Below are positions 1-12,960 of a stretch of DNA of 64,000 nucleotides, one piece after another. The notes under the pieces are model-generated. The model was not told where the DNA came from. It searched no databases and saw only the letters and a program-made list of their open reading frames with translations. How positions within the stretch are numbered: position 1 is the first letter of the stretch; each line of letters begins with the position of its first letter. Source of the DNA: Margaritifera margaritifera (taxonomy: Eukaryota; Mollusca; Bivalvia; Unionida; Margaritiferidae); NCBI GenBank assembly GCA_029931535.1, contig JAQPZY010001579.1, positions 1,168,501-1,232,500 of the forward strand. The letters are read 5' to 3'. The position numbers and the translations under genes were made by a program.

Positions 1-2033
1 AAAAATAATACATGAGAAACAAGAATGAGTTATGTAAAACACAATACATTTATGAGAAACAAGAGTTATGTAAAGAACGATACATTTATGAGAAAAAAGA
101 GTTATGTAAAAAATGATACATTTATGAGAAAAAAGAAAGAGTTATGTAAAGAATGATACATTTATGAGAAACAAGAGTTATGTAAAGAATGATACATTTA
201 TGAGAAACAAGAGTTATGTAAAGAATGATACATTTATGAGAAAAAAGAAAGAGTCATGTAAAGAATGATACATTTATGAGAAAAAAGAAAGAGTTATGTA
301 AAGAATGATACATTTATGAGAAAAAAGAAAGAGTCATGTAAAGAATGATACATTTATGAGAAACAAGAGTTATGTAAAGAATGATACATTTATGAGAAAA
401 AAGAAAGAGTTATGTAAAGAATGATACATTTATGAGAAAAAAGAGTTATGTAAAAAATGATACATTTATGAGAAACAAGAGTTATGTAAAGAACGATACA
501 TTTATGAGAAACAAGAGTTATGTAAAGAATGATACATTTATGAGAAACAAGAGTTATGCAAAGAATGATACATTTATGAGAAAAAAGAAAGAGTCATGTA
601 AAGAATGATACATTTATGAGAAAAAAGAAAGAGTTATGTAAAGAATGATACATTTATGAGAAACAAGAGTTATGTAAAGAATGATACATTTATGAGAAAA
701 AAGAAAGAGTTATGTAAAGAATGATACATTTATGAGAAAAAAGAGTTATGTAAAAAATGATACATTTATGAGAAACAAGAGTTATGTAAAGAACGATACA
801 TTTATGAGAAAAAAGAGTTATGTAAAAAATGATACATTTATGAGAAACAAGAGTTATGTAAAGAACGATACATTTATGAGAAAAAGAGTTATGTAAAAAA
901 TGATACATTTATGAGAAAAAAGAAAGAGTTATGTAAAGAATGATACATTTATGAGAAACAAGAGTTATGTAAAGAATGATACATTTATGAGAAAAAAGAA
1001 AGAGTTATGTAAAGAACGATACATTTATGAGAAACAAGAGTTATGTAAAGAATGATACATTTATGAGAAACAAGAGTTATGTAAAGAATGATACATTTAT
1101 GAGAAAAAAGAAAGAGTCATGTAAAGAATGATACATTTATGAGAAAAAAGAAAGAGTTATGTAAAGAACGATACATTTATGAGAAAAAAGAAAGAGTCAT
1201 GTAAAGAATGATACATTTATGAGAAAAAAGAAAGAGTTATGTAAAGAACGATACATTTATGAGAAAAAAGAAAGAGTTATGTAAAGAATGATACATTTAT
1301 GAGAAAAAAGAAAGAGTTATGTAAAGAATGATACATTTATGAGAAAAAAGAAAGAGTCATGTAAAGAATGATACATTTATGAGAAAAAAGAAAGAGTTAT
1401 GTAAAGAATGATACATTTATGAGAAAAAAGAAAGAGTTATGTAAAGAATGATACATTTATGAGAAAAAAGAGTCATGTAAAGAATGATACATTTATGAGA
1501 AACAAGAGTTATGTAAAGAATGATACATTTATGAGAAAAAAGAAAGAGTTATGTAAAGAATGATACATTTATGAGAAAAAAGAAAGAGTCATGTAAAGAA
1601 TGATACATTTATGAGAAAAAAGAAAGAGTTATGTAAAGAATGATACATTTATGAGAAAAAAGAAAGAGTTATGTAAAGAATGATACATTTATGAGAAACA
1701 AGAGTTATGTAAAGAATGATACATTTATGAGAAAAAAGAAAGAGTTATGTAAAGAACGATACATTTATGAGAAAAAAGAAAGAGTTATGTAAAGAATGAT
1801 ACATTTATGAGAAACAAGAAAGAGTTATGTAAAGAATGATACATTTATGAGAAAAAAGAAAGAGTTATGTAAAGAATGATACATTTATGAGAAAAAAGAA
1901 AGAGTTATGTAAAGAATGATACATTTATGAGAAAAAAGAAAGAGTTATGTAAAGAATGATACATTTATGAGAAAAAAGAAAGAGTTATGTAAAGAATGAT
2001 ACATTTATGAGAAAAAAGAAAGAGTTATGTAAA
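1..2033. repeat. 36/40-bp minisatellite, about 53 copies
   Basis: The array repeats around GAGTTATGTAAAGAATGATA followed by CATTTATGAGAAA. Units come in a 36-bp form ending ACAA and a 40-bp form ending AAAGAAA, interspersed. Point variants (GAGTCATG, GAACGATA, AAAAATGATA) recur across the array. The left edge lies outside the window. Open frames inside it simply follow the period. Confidence 0.97.
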
Positions 2034-2225
2034 AAAACAATAAAAGAATCTGTAGAATTATAATAAGCAGGTTAAAAACTTGTTTGAGTCACATGTTCAG
2101 TAGGTGAAGTAAGTTACCATGATCTTCCTAAGTTGTACTACAAAACAAATGTAAAAAAACACACGAATTCTATCTGTGCTACTAATTGGTATTAACAGTA
2201 TCTGTCTGTCCCTTTAGCAGTATCA

Positions 2226-2262
2226 CTCTCTCTCTTTCTCTCTCTCTCTCTTTCGTTTTTAT
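2226..2262. repeat. CT-rich microsatellite
   Basis: An imperfect (CT)n tract interrupted by TTT. Confidence 0.9.
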
Positions 2263-2379
2263 GTGATTAATATAACATGAGAACCATAAAGAATACATTA
2301 AATGCCCACCCCATGTTTAACAGCTCTGCATAGAGGTACTAGTTGGGCATGTCTGACTCTAAACAGCAGTATCTTATGG

Positions 2380-2985
2380 GTCACAGTGACCATAACCTCA
2401 ACCATTCAACCATAAAAGCAGTAAGTTACTTCTTGCCCCGAAGGCAATTTCTGTTGAAAGATGGTGTAAAACCAAATTTATGATGTAGAAAATAATTTTC
2501 TTTATTTGGGTCATAATGACATTGATCTTTAAGCTCTGACCTTGGCCATTGACCCAAAATCTACAGGTTTCTTCTTTAGCCAAGTGCAAGCAATCCTCAA
2601 AGCTTGGTAAAGGTACATGTTCTAGAAATAAAGTTAGTATACAAAACAACATTTCTATGTTGAGTCAGTTTGACCTTAACCTTTGATCTCTTGACCAAAA
2701 CAACAAAATGGCAACAAGAAAAAAAAAAGGTTTGTTCTATTACTCTAAATATTAGCCATCCACAAAGTTTGGTCAAGGCATGTGGTGTTGAAATTATGTT
2801 ATTGTGTAGAAACCATTTTCTTCTTCAAGTCAATGTGACCACAATCTTTGACCTTTTGAACTCTAACACTGAGTGGTTTCTTCCTTACACAAAGCACAAG
2901 TTATCCACAAAGGTTGGTTGAGGTATGTGGTCTAGAACTAAAGTTACTGTGTGGAAACCAATAATGGATAGACAGATGGAATGAT
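2380..2985. repeat. degenerate ~165-bp tandem repeats with TGACCTTTGACC motifs
   Basis: Three to four diverged units recur, each with a GTGACC…TTTGACC…TTGACC core, a conserved CCACAAAG.TTGGT stretch, GGT.CATGT.G.TCTAGAA, and TAGAAACCA. It ends with GGATAGACAGATGGAATGATG, resembling the right end of tandem-repeat-bearing non-autonomous elements of molluscs. The family assignment is tentative. Confidence 0.6.
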
Positions 2986-3029
2986 GTCATAGCATACTTA
3001 TACACTTATGGTAAACATACAAAAATAGT

Positions 3030-3205
3030 AGTCAAAACAGTGTATAATGATTATTCAAGAGACCAGTCAAAACAGTGTATAATGATTATTCAAGAGACCA
3101 GTCAAAACAGTGTATAATGATTATTCAAGAGACCAGTCAAAACAGTGTATAATGATTATTCAAGAGACCAGTCAAAACAGAGTATAACGATTATTCAAGA
3201 GACCT
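3030..3205. repeat. 35-bp tandem repeat, ~5 copies
   Basis: The unit begins GACCAGTCAAAACAGTGTAT and continues AATGATTATTCAAGA. Copies are nearly identical except the last. Confidence 0.95.
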
Positions 3206-3440
3206 GTCAAAAACAGTTATGAACAAGCAGTCTTTATATGAAGGTGAATATGTACCAGTTATGTATAAATGAAATCTATTAAAGTTTACCTGTATACACA
3301 GGTGGTTTTTATATATGCAGGCTTGACTGTATTTGTTTCATTACGAATTTGATTTAAAATAAGAAAAACATCCATGAGAAAATACAAATTTATTGTACAG
3401 AAAGATATGTCATGTATTCTGCTTGGACTCTGCTTGGACC

Positions 3441-3444
<4 letters not shown>

Positions 3445-3472
<28 letters not shown>
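3445..3472. repeat. (CT)n microsatellite beside SHMT exon 5
   Basis: About 14 CT dinucleotides lie 40 nt downstream (in gene orientation) of the exon 5 donor, read as (GA)n on the transcribed strand. Confidence 0.95.
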
Positions 3473-3475
<3 letters not shown>

Positions 3476-3511
3476 ATCATCAATCTATCCATTCATCCAT
3501 CCATCCCTTAC

Positions 3512-3593
3512 GTTGATCCTGTAGGGCATGGACTCAAAGAATATTGACGTGGCAGAGATTCTCTTTGTGTCCGACATAAAGCCATGGGTTAAA
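3512..3593 (-). CDS. SHMT2-like: SHMT coding exon 5 (gene continues beyond window start)
   Basis: The exon is 82 nt after acceptor TTTACAG. The first T completes the split histidine codon, then [16 protein letters not shown] and [11 protein letters not shown], then donor AAC|GTAAGG in phase 0. GGHLTHGxxSDxKRISATSxFFESMPY is the standard SHMT segment that follows DLPDGG. No later SHMT exon (the aspartate that pairs with the PLP ring, or the TxTTHKTLRG lysine block) was found between 3511 and 1, so the 3' half must lie outside the window on this strand. Confidence 0.96.
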
Positions 3594-4524
3594 CTGTAAA
3601 AAAATAAGCAAAGCCAGGAATTTTACAATCTGATTAAAATAGACACCTACTTAATATCAAAACATATGGGTACAAGGTCAAGTTCTGTTGACCTTTTTAT
3701 TCACAAATCAAATTTTACAGCTGTCATACTGCTAAAAGTGAAAAACGACACTTGGAACATATTATAATTACTAATAACGACTATCACTAACACAAAATGC
3801 AAGGCTTTATCTGATAGGGTACTAAAAATAAGTGGATCTGGAATTCAAAAGGTCACCAGAACATGAACTTTCATCAGTGCCTGTCAGATTTCCAATATGT
3901 TGTTTTTAATCAGATTGGTAATTTTATATCTTCAAGACAATAATAATAAACTGATACTTGTAAACATTCTCCGTACAGTGCTATGAGTTACAAGTACATG
4001 TAAATCTATGCCCCTATGCAATGGGTCAAAGGTCATCATGGGTGATCTGGGATTTGGTTATTATTATATTCATTATGTAGATTTTACTGTTTAATGTTAA
4101 CTTTTGTCTGCAAATTATTCAGTTGTTTTGAAAAATAAATCAAACTTGCATGCTTTATAATTTTGTTTGATGTACAGCAAATAAATGAATTTAATTTTAT
4201 ATTTTTTTGTCCCTTTCTTTAAACTTATGAATATATCAATATCAAGCCTGGGAAAAATGTCCCCCCAAGTTAAGAAAAAAATCTGCCGTATGTGCATGAT
4301 TCTCTCCAATCTTACACTCTAGTCCAATAAAAAAATTTCAAGCCTGAACACTCACGAGGTCTGCAAAAAAAATGGTATTACACACAACTTAAGGAGAACA
4401 ATAGGGTATAAAACAGCATAATATATACAAAAGTCTGACATAAATACAAAATGTGATTTCCATCTTTTATGTTTCAAATGGAACAGGTTTAGGCAGAACA
4501 TACATGTACTTCCTGGTTATTGTC

Positions 4525-4665
4525 ACAAGATGATGCAAGCCCATTAGGTCATGATGATCAATCAACCTATCATTATAAATCTTGTTACAAGATGATGCAA
4601 GCCTGCTGGGTCATAATAAATGACCTGTCATTATTAATCTTGCTACAAGATGATGCAAGCTTAGC
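4525..4665. repeat. ~59-bp tandem repeat, ~2.5 copies
   Basis: The unit contains TTACAAGATGATGCAAGCC, GGTCAT and CCT.TCATTAT.AATCTTG, repeated at 4528, 4585 and 4645. Confidence 0.85.
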
Positions 4666-5070
4666 AAATCCTATTCAACAGCTAAGCAAAAAGTGGGTCA
4701 GTAATAAAATACAAACTAAAAGGACCTAAGTATAGCTATATACATGTGTAACACATATTCATGTGTATTCATATGATCACTAAGTTTTATTCTCTGTGTA
4801 TTATTAACAAGCAGAAAACGGACCCAAACTGCTTTAATTCTAGTTCAGTCTGAAAACCTATATCAGGACATACTTGTACATAATTACGGTATTTATTGGT
4901 CATTGTAGTCATAAGTCAGTGGCTATGAAAATTCAGTTAAAGTATGGGAGTGTATATTCATAAAAAAAAATTTTTTAAAACTTTCATCACACATGACAAA
5001 TAATTAAAATAATTTTAAGTTCTGTCAATTCATATCATGTAAGAAAAATAAGTAAAAAATTCTCACAGTA

Positions 5071-5124
5071 CAGCATTCCCTCACTATAATGCCCTTCATT
5101 ATAACACCATTTCTGTTATAAAGG
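5071..5124 (+). mobile_element. solo left end of a Tigger-like MITE
   Basis: CAGCATTCCCTCACTATAAT, preceded by TA, matches the left end of the complete MITE at 29699 (CAGCTCTCCCCCATTATAAC), and the homology runs on through CTTCATTATAAC. No matching right end was found nearby, so this is a truncated copy. Confidence 0.45.
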
Positions 5125-6765
5125 GGGTAGAGTCATGGATCCCATTTCATTATGTAGGAAGAGTATTTTGATCTGCCATTTTTTAGGCCCTAACTGAGGT
5201 TAACAATTTGTTACTGTGACAATACAATAACCTCAATATGTTTAATGGTGGCAATCACAGCTTTCTCAAGTCACCATAGATTAAATTAAATTGTTTAAAT
5301 TGTGCAGTGATCCAGCATAAATAGGCTGATATTTTTCAAATGGATTTTGTTCATTATCCAACTCCATTGGCTCTGTGCCAAGAAAAGGTCAGAAACAAGA
5401 ATTAAACCTTGAACTGACTGTAATTCTGGCTTAAGATTTTATATATATATTTTATATATATATATAGACACACACACACACCTACTATGATTTAATTGAG
5501 ATGGAGTCAGAAGACCAAAAGCATGGGCCCCGGATCTCGGGCTTGGTTAATTTTTAACCCATGTCTTGATAAAGTTTGAAAGTGGATTCGGTAGGGTAAT
5601 TACGGGATGTGTTTTGTGTGTATATGTACTTTTGACAGGTGGTAAAAACTTCAATACTTGATTGTGGCTAGGAGATATGCTAATCAGATTCAGCAATGTT
5701 TAACAACTTATGTAAATTGTGAAAATCTGTAGGAGTGAGGGACAAAAATGGTTGACAATGAAACCCTTCATTAGCATACCGAACAAACATTACAGATTTT
5801 AAAATAAAATGAAATATCTTATCTTTTAGCGAGTCTACTATGTAACATTTCTTTCTGTATCCTGTATTTTAATGTAAACACTGTATTGAATCTGCAAGCA
5901 ATGGTGTTACGGTCACATTAGTGTTGCTAATCTATTTCCTTCCAAGTACTGTATATGATAAAACAAAAGAAACCTTGATATAACATGCAAATCAAAAGGT
6001 GAAAGTCATGCAAGGACTATAACAAGTTGAAATTTAGATGGTGGGGAAAATGAATGGATTTTTCTTTGGTAAATCTTGTACAGTCAGCTCTCATTACAAC
6101 ATCAATTGTAATGGAATCTTCCCTTATCGACGAAAAATAGGTTGAAGTGTATGTACACACTACTGAATTTGACCATTACAATGGAATATTCTAGTTCCAA
6201 CATTGACATTGATTTGTTGTAACCAACATGCAAATTACCTATATAAACTGACCATTACAAGGACACTGCATCAAGGCCTTAAATATGCTGACCAGGTGTA
6301 CATTGTTATTGAAAAGACACTAACTATCAATCATGATTTCTGATCTACCTGTAACTCTCAGATTCAACCAAGTGTATACAACATGTTGGGTACTTATGTT
6401 CATAATGAGGGTGGGGGAGTGGTATGACTTATGGTTGGATGATCTGAGTAAATTTGCCACGATAAATTATTAAGAACAGTTGCAATAAATCATTTATGTG
6501 AGATTGCATCCAAGTGTCACGCATGCCAGCACCACCAGCCAAAAGGAGACAAACCCAGTTTTAAACTCATGGAAAAAATGCCTAAATCAATGCAATGTCA
6601 AACTCTACATAACAATAAAATTGCTTGCAGCTAGGTTGGTCTTTGTAACTACCAGAGTTGACTCTACTAACTTTTACTGAAATAGAGAAAGTCCTTGTAA
6701 AGTTTTTGAGCATTAATGAAGTTTACGATAAAAACAGGTCACACTGATAAGTGGACATTAGGTCT

Positions 6766-6914
6766 GTAAATACACAAAACTACATCCATGTTTTTTCCTG
6801 AGTCAGCAGAAAGAATGAGTTTCATATGGTATATGAGATGTATTCATAAGCCACATCAAACGAGTTCTTCCCTCTGACTCGGAACAAAACATGAATGTGG
6901 TTTTGTATTTATTA
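6766..6914. mobile_element. palindromic MITE copy 1
   Basis: The element is self-complementary end to end. It starts TAAATACACAAAACTACATC and ends GAATGTGGTTTTGTATTTA; inner arms include CATGTTTT…CTGAGTC against GACTCGGAACAAAACATG. Copies 2 and 3 lie at 7137 and 51657. Confidence 0.8.
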
Positions 6915-7136
6915 GATACCTCATTATTTACACTTTCTAAATAGTTGTTGCTTTACAGTGTAAATGAAATTCAAAATGAATTGGGATTTAGAAAAGTTTG
7001 ATTCACTGCATCTAAGAATATAAATGAACAGGCATCAGAGAAGACATCAAAGTAGTTCCAATCTGGAAGAGTGACACGGAAATACAGACTTAACATCTGT
7101 ATAGAGCAGATCAACCTTTGTTAGATTAAATGAGTG

Positions 7137-7305
7137 TAATAAATACACAAAATTACGCATTTTGTTCCCAGATGGCAAAAAGAACGAGTTTGATGCAGTA
7201 TAGGGATGTCAAGGCCATCAGACCAAGATGTATTCATATGCCATATCAAACGAGCTCTTTGCCCCAACTCGGAACAAAACATAAACGTGGTTTTGTATTA
7301 TTACA
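7137..7305. mobile_element. palindromic MITE copy 2
   Basis: This is the same element as at 6766, inside the second duplicated block, with AACTCGGAACAAAACATAAA and the CATATCAAACGAGCTCTTTG arm. It has no coding capacity. Confidence 0.75.
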
Positions 7306-7796
7306 TAAATACCTCTTTGATGCTTTTTAAATATTTTCAGCTTTACGATATCAATGAAATTCAAAATGAATTGGGATTTATTCAAGTTTGCTTCAATGCA
7401 TCTAAGAATATTGATGCGCAGAAGTCAAAGAAAACACCTAAATAATTCCAATCTGGGTGTGTGACACACAAATACGGATTGAACATCTGTACTGAATGCC
7501 AGATCAACCACGCATTATTAAATGGGTATATAATTAAGCTGAAAAAGATGAGCAATTAATGTTATGTTATATTAATATGCAAAGTTAGAAGGTGTGCGCC
7601 ATATTTTATTTTCAATGAATAAAGTTGTTCATAACTTTACTTACTGATGGACAGTACACATGGACAGACATGAGTATGAATACATCCTGTCTATACAAAG
7701 ATTGGCAGGATGGAGATCAGGAAGAGTTACCTTACTCTCGACTATTTGTATTGGCTAGAGAAATGCAGATTATTTTATGGTCAGAATAATATGTCT

Positions 7797-9289
7797 TAGG
7801 GGTGAAACAATTCATCAATGCTTCAATGTATCGATAATTTTGCATTATCGATTCACCTATTGATACCAGAAGTGAAGAACTGATACAAAACAATACTTAC
7901 CCTATACAAATTATTTTAATCTTCAGCAGTCATAAATAATTATTAGTCGTTTGCCTTTTATTGAGAATTCATCAGAGTGAGCCATCGCAGGTACAGGCAC
8001 TCTTGTTTCTGTCGGAAGAAACGAAAAACTATTGATAACACCCACTTACCTTGTACAAATTAACACAAGGTGACTAAATCACGTGGTTCAAAATCTATAC
8101 CCTTGCCAACTCTGTGCGAATTTATTTATAATGTCAGCACATTCAGCCAATGATAACATATATCAATGCAAAGGAGACATTCCAAACTTGTTCCACATAT
8201 ACAATTTAAGTATATGTACTTTACTCACCATTTAATAGCCACTTTACATGCTTCTTATCTTGCCTACCTGGATTGAATTTGGAGGCATACACATCCGGTG
8301 TGTCACGCAGTGAAATATGCAACATTCAATTCCGTTAGGTGGTCATTGTTTGTTCCAGCCCAGGATAAACAATAACCAACAATTAGAAATGAATGTAACT
8401 TATTCATTGTGTAACACAACAGACGTGTAGACATCCAAACTCAGTACAAGCAGATCCCAAGCAACAGAGAAACATCGCATAAAAGTGGATATTAAATGAT
8501 CAGTAAAGTACTTAAATCCTACATTGGTCCTTTACGTTGACATGTTATCAGTTACTGAACGTGCTGACAGGATAAAAAAAAATTAGCACAGAAGCAGCAA
8601 GAGGGTAGATTTTGAACTGCAAGTTAGTCACCTTGTGTTAATTTGTAGAAGGGGAGTGGATTTGTCAATAGTATTCCTTTTTCACTGACAGAAACAAGTC
8701 CATGTAGTCACAGCAGTTGTTTTGCATCTGCACAAAGCACAACGAGAGGGATTCAGTTGTTAGTAATCTTCGCTCCCACACCCAGACCTAGATAAGATTT
8801 TCCTTGCACAAGGAATTCGCACTATTTCATCTGTTTTTAAGATAACATTGTTATGCCTTCCAAATTAAAGCGAAGACATAAAAAATTTTAATAAGACATT
8901 TTTTAAAGCATTCATGCAATGCAAAACAACGGACATGGTGTCCAACATAAGTCCTGCTTCCGATCAAATGGAGAAGCTTTAATTGGCCAAAAAGGTCTTA
9001 TTAGAATCACCAATGACTAGCAGGGTAGTTGTTTGGAAGTATATTTGTTTAATTGTCATGGAAGAGAATGGTATTTGAACAGATGATAAGTCTAGTTCTG
9101 TCTGCAATCTGCATACTGGAAATACATCCAATATGTCGACACAATGAAATGGCTCCACCCTACCATTGACAATCCTTCGAAAAACGACAAGACCTTCAAG
9201 TTGACATGTATATCAATAATGTATCATACTGTAGCTTCTGTATTGCAATACGTATTGATATATGGCACAGGTGTATTGTTTCACCCCTA
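7797..9289. mobile_element. hAT-type non-autonomous element with 8-bp TSD
   Basis: Terminal inverted repeats are TAGGGGTGAAACAAT (7797) and ATTGTTTCACCCCTA (ending 9289). Immediate flanks ATATGTCT (7789-7796) and GTATGTCT (9290-9297) form an 8-bp target duplication with one mismatch. The ends and the 8-bp duplication fit the hAT superfamily. Inside is a second inverted repeat (about 8000-8117 with 8585-8700), sharing ACAAATTAACACAAGGTGAC. No transposase reading frame was seen, so it would have to be mobilised in trans. Confidence 0.8.
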
Positions 9290-9744
9290 GTATGTCTCCC
9301 GAGTTCTACTTTCAGTTTTCTCAACATTAGAGAACACCAGGTTGATGGTGGAGCCATAGTCGTTTGTGGGACCAGTAACTGTTTCTTTGTATAGAAGCAC
9401 TTTCACCAGAAGTGAAAAATAGACTCCACAAACAACCGACCCATGATGCAAAGAAATCACGTATCTTTAAAAGATTCATACAATTTATAAGACAACTACA
9501 TACAAGCTGAGTTGCAGTAAATACATTACTTATGAATCTTGACACTTCCAATAACATACTATGTTGTATGTAAACAAAAAAACTGTACAGTCGGGCATAC
9601 TATTACTCATAACTTGTAAATCTTGTAGACATGAATATTTGGATAAGGTTTCATGAAAAGATCTTTTGTGAATGAAACAGCTTGGACAAGTAAATATTAT
9701 AGAGTTAAATGATTATTATATAAGTGGCTTAATTTTTTATTACA

Positions 9745-10395
9745 GACCTGACAAGGATAAAGTCACAAGTTTATTTTCTTTTTAAGTGACCTTGACCTAT
9801 ATATAGGTAATCTTAACACTGAGACAAGGGGCATGACTGTGGTATGTTATACTGTATCTGGTCATAATATACACATGACTAATAGTTTCTTCAAATATTT
9901 TCAGTGGTTCAAAGTTTATACCTGAACGAGGATGTACACTTCCCTTGCTGTGACCTTTACCTTGGGGCGGGGGCATGGCTGCAATATGCAACACACCATC
10001 TAGTCCTAATATATATGTGGCTAAATTTTACTGAAAATATCCTCAGTGATCAAAAATGTATAACCATCAGGAATGGAAGTCATTGATTTTTCTTTTACTC
10101 TCACTGTGACCTAGACCAACTGGCAGAGGGTGTTGCTCGGCTGCATAACACATTATCTAGTCATAATATATATCTAGCTAAAATTTCACCAAATTATCCT
10201 CAGCATTTCAAAAGTTACAGTCCAGACAAGGATTCTGACCATTAACTTATTTTTATCCTTACCATGACTGTGACTTTTGACCTGGGGTCCTGATAATGGT
10301 ATGTGACACAATGCCTAGTCATCATAATATCTGGGTCAAGTTTTATCAAACTCTTTCAAAGACTTGCAAAGTTATGAGCCAGACAAGAAAATGTT
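9745..10395. repeat. degenerate ~150-165-bp tandem repeats
   Basis: About four units recur with CAAAGTT.TA…GACAAGGA, TGTGACCTTTACC/TGTGACTTTTGACC, GGTATGT.A.AC and CTAGTCATAATATA. Copies are diverged. It resembles the 2380-2985 array in containing gaccTTtgacc motifs but differs in sequence. Confidence 0.7.
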
Positions 10396-10792
10396 AACTG
10401 ATGTATAGGACAAAGCCAGAACATAATATACGCAAGATGGTCATATATAAAAAAAATTGTATTTACACAAATTACTGAATGAGTAATGCAAACATTGAAA
10501 CCTCCCAATTAGGACCACCGACTGAACTAGAGAAATGTGATCATAATTGGAAGGTGGTCTTATTTCAGAGGACAAGTTTGCCTGCATATGAAGTAAATGG
10601 TAATAAGCGAATGTGAAGAGAGGTCTTCAAATTTTGAGGATGGTCACACTAGCAGACATGACAGCAGAATGAAGCATCACAACAGAAAACTTCTTTATAA
10701 AGGACACTCATCCATAAGGAACACTTTCATGGATCATTGAGACACAAAACACATTTTTTTTTAACAGAGAAACCAGGTTTGCTTGTGCATAA

Positions 10793-11247
10793 AAGATATT
10801 ATGTCATGTTAACTAATTATGATTTATTGCACATAAAAATATTATGCCATGTTAAATAATTAGTTTGCTTGCACATAAAAGATATTATGCCATGTTAAAT
10901 AATTATGATTTATTGCACATAACAATATTATGCCATGTTAAATAATTATAGTTTGATTGCACATAAAGATATTATGCCATGTTAAATAATTATGATTTAT
11001 TGCACATACAAATATTATGCCATGTTAAATAATTATGATTTTTTGCACATAAAAGACATTATGCCATGTTAAATAATTATGATTTATTGCACAAATATTA
11101 TGCCATGTTAAATATTGATTTATTGCACATAGAAGATATTATGCCATGTTAAATAATTATGATTTATTGCATATAAAAGATTATGCCGTGTTAAATAATT
11201 ATGATTTATTGCACATAAAAGATATTATGCCATGTCAAATGATTATG
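10793..11247. repeat. 44-bp minisatellite, ~10 copies
   Basis: The unit reads ATAATTATGATTTATTGCAC followed by ATAAAAGATATTATGCCATGTTAA, with small indels. Confidence 0.95.
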
Positions 11248-12296
11248 ATAAGAACAGTTTTTCTTTCTCTTGTAAGATCTCTATTACTCATGTGTTCTGA
11301 CTTGTTGCCCAAAAACAAGTTCAAGGATTTGAAAATAACTTTTGTACAACTCATCTCAATTGATGAGTCCAGCCCAAGTCATAAATATGGGTAGTCTTGT
11401 TGAACCAGACTCATATGCCTCGGTGAAATTTTTGCATATGAGGGTCTGGTAAAATGCTTCAATTATCGCTGTTACCAATGGAAGCAAACCTACAAAGACA
11501 TCTCTCTCTATCTCTAAATTTTAATATACATACAATTTCCACAATCATTCAAGCCAAACAAATATGAAAAACTGAAATGGATAAAAATTTAACACTACTA
11601 CCAATGAAGGAGGAGTGTCCTGATAAGAATAACAGTCTTGTGAAAGAAAATGATAAAGTCAGCAAGACCTTTGAAAAGTTTCAGTGATTTATGACCTGCT
11701 GTAAATCAGTCTCACATGCCTTCTGTTTCGGTAAAGCAATGTGATCTTAATAACTGGGTCACACATAAACAATTAACTCAGAAATATACGTTTTTATTTG
11801 TGTATTTGATAAGAGGAGTTTATGATCTTCAATCTGTGCAAAACTGATCAAGTTTTAAATACTCATTAGTCATTATTTCATGGGCAATTAGTGACAGGGT
11901 ACTTCCCCCCCCCCCCCATTTTTCTATGTACAGTGTACCAGTAATGACCTTTACTTGGATACAGATATTCAATTAAGAGCAGCACAATAAAATGCATACC
12001 AAAATATAATTCTTGTGATGAATTTAGATTACTTGGACCATTAGCTATGTAATAATATACATTTTTTAAAAAGTTAAATACTCCAAGATTTCACAAGCAA
12101 CCATCCATAAATGTCACCAATCAATTCCCAACACTAATTGATACTGTGACACTTCCTTAAATTCAGTATTGCGCCTTGAGTGTGAGATTCCCACAATTTT
12201 TTTTTCCTATGTCCCCCCAATCTTGATTCTTGTGTGCCTCTAGGCAGGCTTTTTCATCAGAGAAAAATCGAACAATCTGCTCACTATTTTTCTTCA

Positions 12297-12960
12297 GTGC
12301 ATGTTTGTCCCTGTCTATGTTGGCTAGAGTCCCTAAGGGGATAAAACTGTCCGTCCATGTCTATGTTGGCTAAAGTCGGGAAGGGCAATAAAACTGTCTG
12401 TCTGTGTCTATGTTGGCTAAAGTTGGTAAGGCGATAAAACTGTCTGTCCATGTCTATGTTGGCTAAAGTTGGTAAGGGCGATAAAACTGTCTGTCCATGT
12501 CTATGTCGGCCAAAGTCACTATGGGTGATAAACTGTCTGTCTATGTCTATGTTGGCAGGAGTCATTACGGACAATAAAACTGTCTGTCCATGTCTATGTC
12601 AGCCAAAGTGACTATGGGCGATAAAACTGTCTGTCCATGTATATGTTGGCTAGAGTCGATAAGGGCGATAAAACTGTCTGTCCATGTCTATGTTGGCTAG
12701 AGTCACTAAAGGCGATAAAACTGTCTGTCCATATATATGTTGGCTAGAGTTGCTAAGGGCGATAAAACTGTCCATGTCTATGTTGGCTAGAGTCGCTAAG
12801 GGCAATAAAGTGGTCTGTCATGGTCTATGTTGGCTAAAGTCGGTAAGGGCGATAAAACTGTCTGTCTAGATGTTGGCCAAAGTCACTATGGGTGATAAAA
12901 CTGTCTGTCCATGTATCCATGTATATTTTGGCCAGAGTCGCTATGTGCAATAAAACTTTA
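12297..12960. repeat. 47-bp minisatellite, ~14 copies
   Basis: The unit reads GATAAAACTGTCTGTCCATG then TCTATGTTGGCTAAAGTC and CTAAGGGC, with variants (GGCCAAAG, GGCTAGAG) scattered through the array. Confidence 0.95.

Larger units (their letters stand above)
1..3511 (-). other. SHMT intron 5, start only (continues beyond position 1)
   Basis: It begins with donor GTAAGG at 3511. No SHMT exon was found down to position 1, so the intron is at least 3.5 kb. It contains the large minisatellite, a 165-bp-like array, a 35-bp array and CT microsatellites. Confidence 0.85.
6764..7512. repeat. ~370-bp tandem duplication containing a palindromic MITE
   Basis: Two diverged copies (about 6764-7128 and 7137-7512) share GAAATTCAAAATGAATTGGG, TGCATCTAAGAATAT and TTCCAATCTGG, besides the palindrome at the head of each copy. 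Confidence 0.85.

Noticed and set aside
690..908. 72-codon minus-strand open frame of repeated HKCIxxYITL units
   Set aside because: It simply reads through the 36-bp minisatellite; 36 is divisible by three, so stops are avoided by periodicity.
1..2033. CRISPR-like array
   Set aside because: Units are head-to-tail without unique spacers, and the host is clearly an intron-bearing eukaryote.
10497..10570. Possible Tigger-like end (ACCTCCCAATTAGGACCACC)
   Set aside because: There is no clean CAG terminus, no TA flank and no partner end nearby.
12284..12574. 96-codon minus-strand open frame rich in NIDxDRQF repeats
   Set aside because: It follows the 47-bp minisatellite and has no independent coding evidence.
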